A stretch of 64,000 nucleotides of DNA. It comes from an uncultured Eubacteriales bacterium. GTDB lineage: Bacteria > Bacillota > Clostridia > Oscillospirales > Acutalibacteraceae. Where the stretch lies: positions 17,505 to 81,504 of the forward strand of contig CAJTXF010000004.1 in assembly GCA_910580045.1 (NCBI GenBank). Direction: 5' to 3'. A model generated the notes under the pieces. The model searched no databases, was not told the DNA's origin, and saw nothing but the letters and a program-made list of their open reading frames with translations. The translations under genes were made by a program, and so were the position numbers. This document shows, one piece after another, positions 15,819-24,149 of this stretch; the first letter of the stretch is position 1; the number at the start of each line of letters is the position of its first letter.

Positions 15819-17264
15819 ATGGATATGGCACAACAGAAAAAAAAGGTGGAGGACATTACCTCCATGGACGTGGACTTTGCCCAATGGTATACGGACGTAG
15901 TGAGAAAGGCTGAGTTGGCCGACTATTCCAGCGTGAAGGGCTGCATTGTATATGAGCCCTACGGCTACGCCATCTGGGAGAACATCCAGCGGGAGATGGA
16001 CACCCGCTTTAAGAAGCTGGGGGTACAGAATGTGGCCATGCCCATGCTCATCCCCGAGAGCCTTTTGCAGAAGGAAAAGGACCACATTGAGGGATTTGCA
16101 CCGGAGTGCGCGGTGGTCACCCAGGGGGGCGGCGAGGCCCTCAGCGAAAAGCTCTACATCCGCCCCACCAGCGAGGTGCTGTTCTGCGAGCACTATCAGA
16201 AAAAAATCCACTCCTACCGGGACTTGCCCAAGCTGTATAACCAGTGGTGCTCTGTGGTGCGGTGGGAGAAGACCACCCGGCCCTTCCTGCGGGGCATGGA
16301 GTTTTTGTGGCAGGAGGGCCACACCATGCACGAGACCGCCCAGGAGGCGGAGGAGTTCACCCTGAAGATGCTGGGGGTGTATGAGGAGGTCTACCGGGAC
16401 GCTCTGGCCATCCCTCCGGTGGTGGGCAAAAAGACCGAGAAGGAGAAATTCGCCGGGGCTGAGGCCACCTATACCCTGGAGCCCATGATGCACAACGGCG
16501 TGGCCCTCCAGGGGGGCACCACCCACTTCTTCGGCGACGGGTTTGCCAAGGCTTTCGGCATCACCTTTACGGGCCGGGACAACCAGCTTCACGCCCCCTT
16601 CCAGACCTCCTGGGGCATGAGCACCCGGCTGATCGGCGCGGTGATTATGGTGCACGGGGACGACAACGGCCTGGTGCTTCCTCCCCGCATTGCCCCTATC
16701 CAGGTGGTGATTGTGCCCATTGCCCAGCACAAGCCCGGGGTCTTGGAAAAGGCGGCGGAGCTGCGGGACAGGCTCAGCGAAAACTTCCGGGTGAAGCTGG
16801 ACGGCAGCGACAACTCTCCTGGGTGGAAGTTCGCCCAGTATGAGATGCAGGGCGTGCCTCTGCGCATTGAAATTGGGCCCAAGGACATTGAGCAGGGCCA
16901 GTGTGTGGTGGTACGCCGGGATACTGGGGAAAAGACCCTTGTCCCCTTAGACAGTCTGGAGCAGCGGGTGGCCGATGGGCTGGATGTCATTCACGACAGT
17001 ATGCTCCACAAGGCCCAGGAGAACCTGGAGTCCAAAACCTTCACAGCCCATAACCATGAGGAGTTCCTGGACATTGCTCAGAACAAGCCTGGGTTCATCA
17101 AGGCCATGTGGTGTGGGGACAGTGCCTGTGAGGATAAGCTGAAAGAGGAGACCGGCGGCGTGAAGAGCAGGTGCATCCCCTTTGAGGAGGAGCATATCAG
17201 CGATGTGTGCGCCTGCTGCGGCAAGCCCGCCAAGCACATGGTCTACTGGGGCCGGCAGTATTGA
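15819..17264 (+). CDS. proS: Prolyl-tRNA synthetase (short, archaeal/eukaryote-like type)
   Basis: 481 aa. Attaches proline to tRNA-Pro. Class II motifs are visible: motif 2 region RWEKTTRPFLRGMEFLWQEG and motif 3 GTSWGMSTRL-like QTSWGMSTRLIGAV. There is no editing insertion, and the C-terminus has the zinc-binding tail of the short type (CGDSACEDK, CACCGKPAKH) ending in tyrosine (GRQY). A second in-frame ATG two codons downstream is better spaced from GGAAAGG and could be the true start. Its TGA overlaps the ATG of an upstream-extended reading of the next gene, so the two are probably coupled. Confidence 0.95.
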   Translation: MDMAQQKKKVEDITSMDVDFAQWYTDVVRKAELADYSSVKGCIVYEPYGYAIWENIQREMDTRFKKLGVQNVAMPMLIPESLLQKEKDHIEGFAPECAVVTQGGGEALSEKLYIRPTSEVLFCEHYQKKIHSYRDLPKLYNQWCSVVRWEKTTRPFLRGMEFLWQEGHTMHETAQEAEEFTLKMLGVYEEVYRDALAIPPVVGKKTEKEKFAGAEATYTLEPMMHNGVALQGGTTHFFGDGFAKAFGITFTGRDNQLHAPFQTSWGMSTRLIGAVIMVHGDDNGLVLPPRIAPIQVVIVPIAQHKPGVLEKAAELRDRLSENFRVKLDGSDNSPGWKFAQYEMQGVPLRIEIGPKDIEQGQCVVVRRDTGEKTLVPLDSLEQRVADGLDVIHDSMLHKAQENLESKTFTAHNHEEFLDIAQNKPGFIKAMWCGDSACEDKLKEETGGVKSRCIPFEEEHISDVCACCGKPAKHMVYWGRQY

Positions 17265-17275
17265 TGGGGGCGGCT

Positions 17276-17635
17276 ATGGACGAGCTTGTGATGCTCAGAG
17301 GGATTCTGGACAGCCTCCCCTATCCCGTGGTGTTTGTGGACAGCAGCTTTATCATCCGGTATATGAACCGCTATGCCCAATACCACTACTATCAGGAACG
17401 GGGGTACCGGGACCTGATTGGCAAGAGCATTTTTTCCTGTCATAACAAGGAGAGTTCCCGGGAGCGCATAAGGACCGCTTTTGAGAAGATGAAACTGGAC
17501 GGCAAGGAGATGTTCGTGGGCGTGAACGCCCGGAACCAGCGCCTGTATATGCAGCCTGTCCGGGACGGCGAGGGGCGGCTGATTGGCTTTTTCGAGCGCT
17601 TTGAAATGAATCTGCGCATAGACCAAAGCCTTTAG
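17276..17635 (+). CDS. Stand-alone PAS-domain protein coupled to proS
   Basis: 119 aa from ATG 17276 (GGGGGCGG just upstream); another ATG at 17264 overlaps the proS stop and would add four residues. Nearly the whole protein is one PAS fold: LDSLPYPVVFVDSSFIIRYMNR at the start, GYRDLIGKSIFSCHN in the middle and MQPVRDGEGRLIGFFERF at the end. No output domain follows. It may sense a ligand or redox state and act by protein contact. The partner and signal are unknown; coupling to a tRNA synthetase is unusual. Confidence 0.8.
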   Translation: MDELVMLRGILDSLPYPVVFVDSSFIIRYMNRYAQYHYYQERGYRDLIGKSIFSCHNKESSRERIRTAFEKMKLDGKEMFVGVNARNQRLYMQPVRDGEGRLIGFFERFEMNLRIDQSL

Positions 17636-17781
17636 AAGCCCTTTTCAAAGCATGTTCTAAAGCAAACTGCCCATAAACTGGTTTTATGTAAACTATCCAA
17701 AGGTTTTTTCCGCGGGAGAAGCCATATCTCTAATAATTCGGCTGGCGCACAAAATAATTTTATAAAAACTACAAAAAGCCC

Positions 17782-17810
17782 TTTACATTTCCTTCTGCTT
17801 GCTGTACAAT
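17782..17810 (+). promoter_or_regulatory. Promoter of the dehydrogenase-isomerase operon
   Basis: TTTACA (17782-17787) and TACAAT (17805-17810) are 17 bases apart. The leader to the first start codon is about 70 bases and contains AGGAGG. The 140 bases to its left, after the PAS gene, show nothing I can identify. Confidence 0.75.
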
Positions 17811-17885
17811 AGAAGCGTAATCAATATGCGGCATTCTTCTGCTAGAAACGAGTGCAGCATATATATAATAGGAGGAATGATTCCC

Positions 17886-19004
17886 ATGGCTAAATTAAAG
17901 ATTGGTTTTATTGGCTGCGGCGGCATCGCCAACCAGAAGCATCTGCCCGGCATGTCCCAGCAGACTGAGCATGTAGATTTGTGCGCTTTCTGTGATTTGA
18001 TTCCCGAGCGCGCCGAGAAGGCCGCAAAAGAGTACGGCACTCCTGACGCCAAGGTTTACACTGACTATCATGAGCTGCTGGCTGACCCCACCATTGACGC
18101 TGTCCATGTGCTGACCCCCAACATCGCCCACTGTGAAATCACCGTGGCCGCTCTGGAAGCCGGCAAGCACGTGCTCTGCGAGAAGCCCATGGCCGCCACT
18201 CCCGAAGATGCCCAGAAGATGCTGGACGCCCGGGACCGCACCGGCAAGATGCTGACCATTGGCTATCAGTACCGTCATTTCCATGAGAACGCTGTGGCCC
18301 GCAAGGTTGTTGCTGACGGCTGGCTGGGCGACATCTACTATGCTGAGGCTACTTATCTGCGCCGCCGCGGCGTACCCACCTGGGGCGTGTTCACCGACAA
18401 GTCCAAGCAGGGCGGCGGACCCCTGATTGACATCGGCACCCATGCGCTGGACAACACCCTGTTCCTGATGAACAACTATGACGTGGACTATGTGGTCGGC
18501 ACTTCCTTCGAGAAGCTGGGCCGCCTGCTCACTCCCGATGTACAGGGCCAGAACAACTGGATGGGCGACCCTGACCACTGGAACAACGAGACCTATGACG
18601 TGGAGGATTCCGCTGTAGGCCAGATTAAGATGAAGAACGGCGCTGTTATCAACCTGCGCGCTTCCTGGGCGCTGAACATGGCGGAGAAGGCTGGCTGCGA
18701 CAACCAGGCTCACACTTTGCTGTGCGGCACCAAGGGCGGCCTGGACACCCTGGAGGGCCGTGTCCGCCTGAACCACATCGTTGCCAACGAGCAGAGCATC
18801 ACTTGGGTCGGCGACAAGATTCGCGGCTATATCCCCGGCTTCAGCCAGGGCCCCGCACCGCTCAGCAAGGAGCATGACATCTGGGTCAAGGCTCTGCGCG
18901 GCGAGGGCGAGCTGTTCGTTACCGCTGACCAGGCCTTTGTGGTCACCAAGATTCTGGACGCTATCTACCAGTCTTCCAAGACCGGCCAGGCCATCAAGTT
19001 TTAA
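17886..19004 (+). CDS. Gfo/Idh/MocA-family NAD(P)-dependent oxidoreductase
   Basis: 372 aa. ATG at 17886 is chosen because AGGAGG lies ten bases upstream and the protein then starts MAKLKIGFIGCGGIANQKH, the N-terminal Rossmann fold. The conserved EKPMAATPEDAQ (catalytic Lys) and the C-terminal substrate domain with GGGPLIDIGTHALD are present. Members oxidise or reduce sugars, inositols or glycosides. It is in an operon with the isomerase 22 bases downstream, suggesting catabolism of an inositol- or keto-sugar-like compound; the exact substrate is unknown. GCT/GGC/CGC-rich codon choice suggests high expression. Confidence 0.88.
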   Translation: MAKLKIGFIGCGGIANQKHLPGMSQQTEHVDLCAFCDLIPERAEKAAKEYGTPDAKVYTDYHELLADPTIDAVHVLTPNIAHCEITVAALEAGKHVLCEKPMAATPEDAQKMLDARDRTGKMLTIGYQYRHFHENAVARKVVADGWLGDIYYAEATYLRRRGVPTWGVFTDKSKQGGGPLIDIGTHALDNTLFLMNNYDVDYVVGTSFEKLGRLLTPDVQGQNNWMGDPDHWNNETYDVEDSAVGQIKMKNGAVINLRASWALNMAEKAGCDNQAHTLLCGTKGGLDTLEGRVRLNHIVANEQSITWVGDKIRGYIPGFSQGPAPLSKEHDIWVKALRGEGELFVTADQAFVVTKILDAIYQSSKTGQAIKF

Positions 19005-19026
19005 GGCCGACGCGAGGTAGAACAGC

Positions 19027-19878
19027 ATGGAAAATATCAATCTGCAATTGTATTCCTTTGGCCATGACTGCCCCCTCTCCGCTGTGGAGAAAATCAAGAA
19101 GGCCGGTGAGATGGGATACGCTGGCGTGGAGTTTGCCCAGGACTATAAAGATGTACCGGTTGAGGACATCAAGAAGGCCCTGGAGGAAGCTGGCGTGAAG
19201 GCTGTTTCCGCTCATGTTCCCTTTGAGATGATGGGTGAGCATCTGCCCTATCTGGCCCAGCTGGGCGTGAAGTATGTTGCCTGCCCCATGACCTCTTTCT
19301 GCGATGCGGATGAGGCCAAAGAGGTGGCCGCCGAGCTGAACAAGTGGGGCGCTGAGGCCAAGAAGTATGGCATTACCATTGGCTATCACAATCATACCCA
19401 GGAGTTCAACAAGGACCAGGATAAGTACCTGTTCGACTGGGTTATGGAAAATACCGACCCGGAGACCGTCGCTTTTGAGATTGACTGCGGCTGGGCTTCC
19501 GCTGCCGGTATCAACCCCGTGGAGTATATCAACGCCCATGCGGGCCGTATTGCCGCCATCCATATCAAAGAGAACGGCGCGGTGATTGGCCCCGACCCGG
19601 CAAGCTCCCGGAAAAATCCTCCTGCTTGGCCCAAGTTTGAGCTGGATGAGAACGGCAAGCCCATCTTCCCCCCTGAGTTCATCGCAAAGATGCAGGAGCG
19701 GGACAAGCTGAATGTTCCCACTGGCAGTGGCATTGTGGACTGGAAGGCTGTAAAAGCCGCAGCTGACGCCCAGCGCGACGGCGTGATTTACGTGGTCGAG
19801 CGCGAGGCCAGCTATGACGGCAAGAGCCGGATAGACTGCCTGCAGGAGGACGTCAACTGGCTGAAAGCCAACGTCTGA
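19027..19878 (+). CDS. Sugar phosphate isomerase/epimerase (xylose isomerase-like TIM barrel)
   Basis: 283 aa. AP-endonuclease-2/xylose-isomerase-like barrel with likely metal ligands in the strands ending YHNHTQEF, FEIDCGWA, and AAIHIKEN, and a late VVEREAS with the terminal Glu ligand. The family includes IolE/IolH-like dehydratases and 3-keto-sugar epimerases or hydrolases. Paired with the Gfo/Idh/MocA oxidoreductase upstream, as often seen in inositol or 3-keto-glycoside routes. Followed by a terminator, so this is a two-gene operon without its own transporter. Confidence 0.85.
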   Translation: MENINLQLYSFGHDCPLSAVEKIKKAGEMGYAGVEFAQDYKDVPVEDIKKALEEAGVKAVSAHVPFEMMGEHLPYLAQLGVKYVACPMTSFCDADEAKEVAAELNKWGAEAKKYGITIGYHNHTQEFNKDQDKYLFDWVMENTDPETVAFEIDCGWASAAGINPVEYINAHAGRIAAIHIKENGAVIGPDPASSRKNPPAWPKFELDENGKPIFPPEFIAKMQERDKLNVPTGSGIVDWKAVKAAADAQRDGVIYVVEREASYDGKSRIDCLQEDVNWLKANV

Positions 19879-19904
19879 TTCTGAACTCTACAACTTGTAA
19901 TAAA

Positions 19905-19936
19905 AGGAGCCCCCGCCAACAGCGAGGGCTCTTTTT
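19905..19936. terminator. Bidirectional terminator between isomerase and GNAT genes
   Basis: GAGCCC-CGC and GCG-GGGCTC pair around CAACA and are followed by CTTTTTG on the plus strand; AAAAGG on the left gives a T-tract for the convergent minus-strand operon. Confidence 0.8.
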
Positions 19937-19944
19937 GTATGGAT

Positions 19945-20523
19945 TTACAGGGACTTGGCAGAGGCTTTCGCAAAGGAAAAATAGTCATCCCGCAGGATGG
20001 AATAGCACACATCGTCACAGATTTTGCCGTCACAGCGCTTACTGGCCCAGGGAACTACCCCCTCCAGCTTAAAGCCGCACTTCTCAATGACCCGCTGGGA
20101 GCGCATATTGTCAGCGTAGTGGCTGACAGCCATCACGTCCACTTTTTTCTTCTCAAAGGCATTGGAAACCATAGCGCCCAGGGCCTCTGTCATATAGCCC
20201 TGCCCCCACTGGTCCCGGCGAAGCTCATATCCCACGGAGAGGCTGTTAACATGGAAACGCCGCAGGTCAGTTTGATATTTAATCCGGCCAATCACCTCAT
20301 GCGTGGACTTGAGTACAATGGCGTAGCAGTCGTCATTCCGCAAATCCCGGGCAAAGGCGTCAGCAGCAGCCTGCAGATTCTCCGCGGGGCGGCACCCTGC
20401 GGGAATCATCACCAGTGGGTCAGAAATAATGGGGATAAAGGACTCAAAGTCCCGGCGCTCCCAACGGCGGAGAAGAAGGCGGGGCGTCTCTATACTGCTT
20501 CTGGGCCAGTGGAAGATTTTCAT
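19945..20523 (-). CDS. GNAT-family N-acetyltransferase (RimJ/RimL-like)
   Basis: 192 aa from ATG 20523 (AGGAGG ten bases upstream). Begins MKIFHWPRSSIETPRLLLRRW, typical of ribosomal-protein or small-substrate acetyltransferases. Acetyl-CoA binding motif LRRDQWGQGYMTEALGAMV and the NMRSQRVIEKCGF stretch are present. It lies 14 bases after an rRNA methyltransferase that itself overlaps hpf, so a ribosome-linked role is plausible but not shown. Confidence 0.86.
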   Translation of the reverse strand: MKIFHWPRSSIETPRLLLRRWERRDFESFIPIISDPLVMIPAGCRPAENLQAAADAFARDLRNDDCYAIVLKSTHEVIGRIKYQTDLRRFHVNSLSVGYELRRDQWGQGYMTEALGAMVSNAFEKKKVDVMAVSHYADNMRSQRVIEKCGFKLEGVVPWASKRCDGKICDDVCYSILRDDYFSFAKASAKSL

Positions 20524-20537
20524 GGGATTGCATCCTC

Positions 20538-21671
20538 CTATCGGGCGGCAGGGCCTGCCTTCTCCCCTTTGAAGTACTGATAAAACTGGCACCGAATCAT
20601 CCCGTTATACAGCTTGCGCCGCTTATCTGCCTTGCGGCCAAAGAGCTTCTCAAAATCCTCCTCTGGGGTGATGATGCCGTAGCTCCACCCCCGGGCAGGC
20701 TGGAACACCCGGCCCAGCTCCCTGTACAGCTTTCCGGCTTCCCGCTGGTCCAGTAAGCGCTGTCCATAGGGCGGGTTGCACACAACACAGCCATATTCAT
20801 CCTCCCTGCGGAAGCTCCGGACATCCCGCACACAGGCAGTCAGGTGTTCCCCCACACCGGCACGCTGGGCATTGGCCAGGGTCAGCTCCACAGCGGCAGG
20901 GTCAATGTCAAAGCCCTCGCCTCGAAAGCCGCTGTCCCGGCGCTCTAAATCCTTGGCCCGTTCCCGCTCCTGACGCCAGGCAGGCTCCTGACCACCCCAG
21001 GCCTCTGCCCCGAACCTGCGGTGAATACCAGGGGCAATATTCATGGCCAAGGTCGCGGCCTCAATCAGCAGCGTGCCAGAGCCGCAGAAGGGGTCAACAA
21101 AGTGGCCGTCCCTCCGCAGGCGGGCCAGCTTGACCAGAGCTGCTGCCAGGGTCTCCTTCATGGGTGCGGCAACAGAAGCGGGCCGGTAGCCCCGTTTATG
21201 GAGCCCAGCCCCGCTGGCGTCTATGGTGATGCTTACAAAATTTTTTAATATGCGGAATCGGATGCGGTACACAGGGCCGTCCTCAGCCAGCCAGGTACCC
21301 CCATAGCGGGCTTTCATGGCCTCCACAACCGCCTTTTTGGTGATTGCCTGACAGTCCGGCACGCTGTGGAGCTGGCTGTTCAGGCTGCTTCCTGTTACAG
21401 GAAAGGCGGCATTTTGGGGCAGAAACTCTGCCCAGGGCAAGGCCCGCACCCCCTGGAAGAGCTCCTCAAAGCTGCGGGCCGGGAACTCCCCCATCAGGAT
21501 GCCAATCCGCTCCGCATAGCGGCTGTTTATGTTGGCTCTGGCCAGAATGTCCCAGCCGCCTGAAAAGAGCACCCGCCCATTTTCAGCCTGGACATTCTCA
21601 CAGCTCAGCTCTTTCAGCTCCTGGGCGACCAGGCCTTCTGTCCCCATTAAGCAAGGCGCGGAAAATCTCAC
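20538..21671 (-). CDS. THUMP-domain class I rRNA methyltransferase (RlmL/YpsC-like)
   Basis: 377 aa. N-terminal THUMP domain (about 50-155) and C-terminal Rossmann methyltransferase with FVDPFCGSGTLLIEAA, GFDIDPAAVELTLANAQRAG and the catalytic NPPYGQRL, marking an N2-guanine-type enzyme on RNA. It corresponds to the N-terminal half of E. coli RlmKL, as in Bacillus YpsC. The GTG start overlaps the hpf stop (GTGA), so the two are translated together. Confidence 0.92.
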   Translation of the reverse strand: MRFSAPCLMGTEGLVAQELKELSCENVQAENGRVLFSGGWDILARANINSRYAERIGILMGEFPARSFEELFQGVRALPWAEFLPQNAAFPVTGSSLNSQLHSVPDCQAITKKAVVEAMKARYGGTWLAEDGPVYRIRFRILKNFVSITIDASGAGLHKRGYRPASVAAPMKETLAAALVKLARLRRDGHFVDPFCGSGTLLIEAATLAMNIAPGIHRRFGAEAWGGQEPAWRQERERAKDLERRDSGFRGEGFDIDPAAVELTLANAQRAGVGEHLTACVRDVRSFRREDEYGCVVCNPPYGQRLLDQREAGKLYRELGRVFQPARGWSYGIITPEEDFEKLFGRKADKRRKLYNGMIRCQFYQYFKGEKAGPAAR

Positions 21672-22195
21672 TTTTCTTCTGGAACCAGCAGGCCATAGTC
21701 CCCGGTCTTGCGGCGGTACACTACGTTAATCTCCCCGCTCTGGTCGTCCCGGAACATAAAGAACTCGTGGTCAAGCATGTTCATCTGCATGATGGCCTCC
21801 TCTGGGGTCATCACCTTCACGGCGAAGCGCTTGGTGCGGGCCACAGAGAGCTCCTCGTCCGGCTCGTCATAGTAATCGTCAGAGAAGGTCAGGCCCGGGT
21901 CCACCTTTTTGGCTTTTTCCAGGCGGGTCTTGTTCCGGCGCATCTGGCGGCCCAGGGCGGCAATCACATGGTCAAGGGCCTCGTTCATGTCCAAAGAGGT
22001 GTCCTCAGCCCGGCAAATCATGCCCCGCTGGCGGATGGTAATCTCCACAGTCTGGCGGTTGCGCTCCACAGTTACTGTAACGGTCGCCTCGGCATCCGCG
22101 TCAAAGATTCTCTCAAACTTGGACAGCTTCTTCTCCACCAGCTCCTTAAAGCTGGTACGCAGATTCACTTTCCTGCCAATGATGGTTATTTTCAT
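21668..22195 (-). CDS. hpf: Ribosome hibernation-promoting factor, long form
   Basis: 175 aa, long HPF as in Firmicutes. N-terminal ribosome-binding domain (MKITIIGRKVNLRTSFKEL to about residue 100), a linker, and a C-terminal dimerisation domain (about 118-172, KRFAVKVMTPEEAIMQMNML). Dimerises 70S ribosomes to 100S in stationary phase. AGGAGG five bases before the ATG. Directly upstream are two tandem copies of a palindromic repeat that carry TATAAT in the right orientation and may serve as its promoter. Confidence 0.95.
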   Translation of the reverse strand: MKITIIGRKVNLRTSFKELVEKKLSKFERIFDADAEATVTVTVERNRQTVEITIRQRGMICRAEDTSLDMNEALDHVIAALGRQMRRNKTRLEKAKKVDPGLTFSDDYYDEPDEELSVARTKRFAVKVMTPEEAIMQMNMLDHEFFMFRDDQSGEINVVYRRKTGDYGLLVPEEK

Positions 22196-22232
22196 GGTGT
22201 CCTCCTAGTAAGTAAGAGTTAGGTTCCTGGAT

Positions 22233-22440
22233 ACATTATAGCATAGCTCCAAGCCGCTTTGCGTCTTGCCAAATCGCCAAGGCGATTTGTAACTCCGCTG
22301 CGCGGACTCAGCTCTACTGAAATATCCTGCGAATATTATAGCATAGCTCCAAGCCGCTTTGCGTCTTGCCAAATCGCTGCCGCGATTTCTGGAACTGCTC
22401 CGCAGTTCCAACTCTGCTGAAATGTCCTAGGGATATTATA
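22233..22440 (-). repeat. Two tandem copies of a ~100-bp palindromic repeat upstream of hpf
   Basis: Two units, roughly 22233-22339 and 22335-22440, share ATTATAGCATAGCTCCAAGC, CTTTGCGTCTTG, an AAATCG.../CGATTT hairpin and an ending ATATTATAGCA. The right unit also has a GGAACTGC/GCAGTTCC hairpin. A third copy lies at 63696-63803 upstream of the aminopeptidase. On the minus strand each boundary reads TGCTATAAT, an extended -10. No protein is coded. The remaining 22441-22527 bases show nothing identifiable. Confidence 0.85.
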
Positions 22441-22527
22441 GCACATTGGACAAAAGAACGCAATAGCAAATGAAAAAACTATCGATAAACCGCAAGAGCA
22501 TTGGGCCCCTGGCAGACGGCCTGCTGC

Positions 22528-23367
22528 TTACAGCTCCACGCTCTTGTGCCGGGTCACATGGCAACCCACGTTGACTGCCACTGGCAGGCCCGCAATATGA
22601 GTGGCGTATGCTTCCACATTCACAGCCAGGGCTGTTATGCTGCCCCCAAAGCCCTGGGGGCCGACGCCGGTCTCGTTTACCGCTTTCAGCAGCCTGCGCT
22701 CCAGCTCCTGGTAATAGGGGTCAGGGTTGGGCTGCTCCACATCCCGGCAGAGGGCACGCTTGGCAAGCTGGGCGCACAGCTCGAAGTCGCCGCCAATGCC
22801 CACACCCAGCACCACCGGCGGACAGGGGTTCCCCCCTGCCTCCTTGACGGTTTTGGCCACAAAGCGGATGATTTCCTCCTCACCGGCAGCAGGGGTCAGC
22901 ATGGCCAGGCGGCTCATATTCTCACTGCCGAAGCCCTTGGGCGCCACGGTCAGCTTGAGCTTGTCCCCCTCCACCAGCCGCACATGGAGCACAGCCGGGG
23001 TGTTATCCCCAGTGTTTGTCCGGCGCAGGGGGTCTGCCACTACCGAGCAGCGCAGCAGGCCCTGCACATAGCCCCGGCGGACCCCCTCGTTGACAGCCTG
23101 CTCAAAACTGCCGCTGATGTGCACCTCCTGGCCCACCTCAGCGAACACCACCGCCATGCCTGTATCTTGGCAGATGGGAATCTCCATCTGCCTGGCTGCC
23201 TGAAGGTTCCGGCACAAATCAGCCATTACCGGCTTGGCGACTGGGCTTGTCTCCTCCTGTGCTGCTTGCCGGATTCGCCCCTCCAGGCTGGGCGGGAGCT
23301 CCCGGTTGGCCTCCACGCACAGGCGCGCAATGGCCTGGCTGATTTCTTCCCCGCTGATTTCTCGCAT
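22528..23367 (-). CDS. Fumarate hydratase class I, alpha subunit (TtdA-like)
   Basis: 279 aa. Half of the two-subunit oxygen-sensitive [4Fe-4S] hydratase that interconverts fumarate and malate (or dehydrates tartrate). Signature segments PICQDTGMAVVF and LLRCSVVADPL supply cluster-ligand cysteines; NTGDNTPAVLH and GGNPCPPVVLGVGIGG follow as in the family. The start has GGAGG seven bases upstream. The beta subunit, normally adjacent, is not present in the window: downstream lie only repeats and hpf. Confidence 0.92.
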   Translation of the reverse strand: MREISGEEISQAIARLCVEANRELPPSLEGRIRQAAQEETSPVAKPVMADLCRNLQAARQMEIPICQDTGMAVVFAEVGQEVHISGSFEQAVNEGVRRGYVQGLLRCSVVADPLRRTNTGDNTPAVLHVRLVEGDKLKLTVAPKGFGSENMSRLAMLTPAAGEEEIIRFVAKTVKEAGGNPCPPVVLGVGIGGDFELCAQLAKRALCRDVEQPNPDPYYQELERRLLKAVNETGVGPQGFGGSITALAVNVEAYATHIAGLPVAVNVGCHVTRHKSVEL

Positions 23368-23393
23368 ATGTCATCCTCCGTTATCATGAAAAC

Positions 23394-23427
23394 GCAAAAG
23401 CCCCGCCGCAGGGGTGAGGCTTTTTTC
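23394..23427. terminator. Terminator downstream of the yabR cluster
   Basis: AAAAGCC and GGCTTTTTT pair with an inner CCCC/GGGG, T-rich on the plus side. On the minus strand CCCC/GGGG followed by GCTTTTGC could end transcription from the S1-domain gene before the fumarase gene. Confidence 0.5.
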
Positions 23428-23456
23428 TCGTTTTGAGCTTTGTTTGTGAAACCTTA

Positions 23457-23545
23457 TATTCACAGCGGACCACCGCAGGAGCGAAGGATTGTATCGTCAA
23501 GTGACAGAAAATCTCTGCCCACACGGTATCCATCCGCTGTGAATA
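23457..23545. repeat. Perfect 13-bp inverted repeat with 63-base loop
   Basis: TATTCACAGCGGA (23457-23469) is the exact reverse complement of TCCGCTGTGAATA (23533-23545). It lies in the 213-base gap between the S1-domain gene and the fumarase gene. There is no ORF inside. It could be a structured RNA or a very small mobile element; nothing decides between these. Confidence 0.7.
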
Positions 23546-23580
23546 CAAGTTTCTTGTTCTGCATGGAGCCCGCGCCTCAA

Positions 23581-24096
23581 TCAGCCCTTGTTTCCCCGGC
23601 GGGAATAGCCCCGGCGGGTCTCATTGCCCCGCTTCAAATCAGACATCTTCTCATCGCTGGTCTGCTTGAAACGGCTCATCATATCCTCAAAGCTGCCGCT
23701 GTCATTTCTGCGGCCCTGCCATTCAAAGTCGCCCGGACGGCCGGGGCCTGGAGTGGGCTCTGGGCGAGGCGCTCTGGGAGGTCTGGGTCCGCGCTCCTGC
23801 CTTCTGCCGGCACCCTGGCCAGGCGCGCCCCCTGGACGCCGGGGACGGTGCTGCTCCTCTGGAGGCAGAGCTTTTTTCATGGAAAGGCTGATTTTCCCCT
23901 CCTCGCTGATGGCCAGCACCTTCACTTTGACAGTCTGCCCCTCTGTCACGAAATCCTTAATCTCGTTGACAAAAGTGGGGGCCACCTCTGAGATGTGCAC
24001 CATTCCAGTCTCTCCGCCCTCAAAGCTGACAAAAGCCCCGAACTTTGTAATGCCTGTGACCTTACCCTCGTAGATTTCTCCAACCGCAAGCCCCAT
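23581..24096 (-). CDS. yabR: S1 RNA-binding domain protein (YabR-like)
   Basis: 171 aa. Residues 1-75 form one S1 OB-fold domain (GEIYEGKVTGITKFGAFVSF, GMVHISEVA, VKVKVLAISEEGKISLSMK). The rest is a low-complexity Pro/Arg/Gly tail that probably binds RNA or ribosomes. Position downstream of divIC matches Bacillus yabR in the conserved yabO-yabP-yabQ-divIC-yabR order. Function in the cell is not well defined; the tail is longer than usual. Confidence 0.85.
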   Translation of the reverse strand: MGLAVGEIYEGKVTGITKFGAFVSFEGGETGMVHISEVAPTFVNEIKDFVTEGQTVKVKVLAISEEGKISLSMKKALPPEEQHRPRRPGGAPGQGAGRRQERGPRPPRAPRPEPTPGPGRPGDFEWQGRRNDSGSFEDMMSRFKQTSDEKMSDLKRGNETRRGYSRRGNKG

Positions 24097-24149
24097 AATC
24101 TCCCGTGTTCCTCCTCGATTTTCTCTTCTCGTTCTCGGCCCTGCCTCCG

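Noticed and set aside
17895..19097. Long open frame on the minus strand opposite the Gfo/Idh/MocA gene
   Set aside because: It lies antisense to a well-supported dehydrogenase, lacks a ribosome-binding site and shows no domain; it results from codon bias of the real gene.
22205..22411. Small ORF over the hpf upstream repeats
   Set aside because: It is the translation of the palindromic repeat; the same peptide fragment (TQSGLELCYNV) appears in front of the aminopeptidase only because the repeat recurs there.
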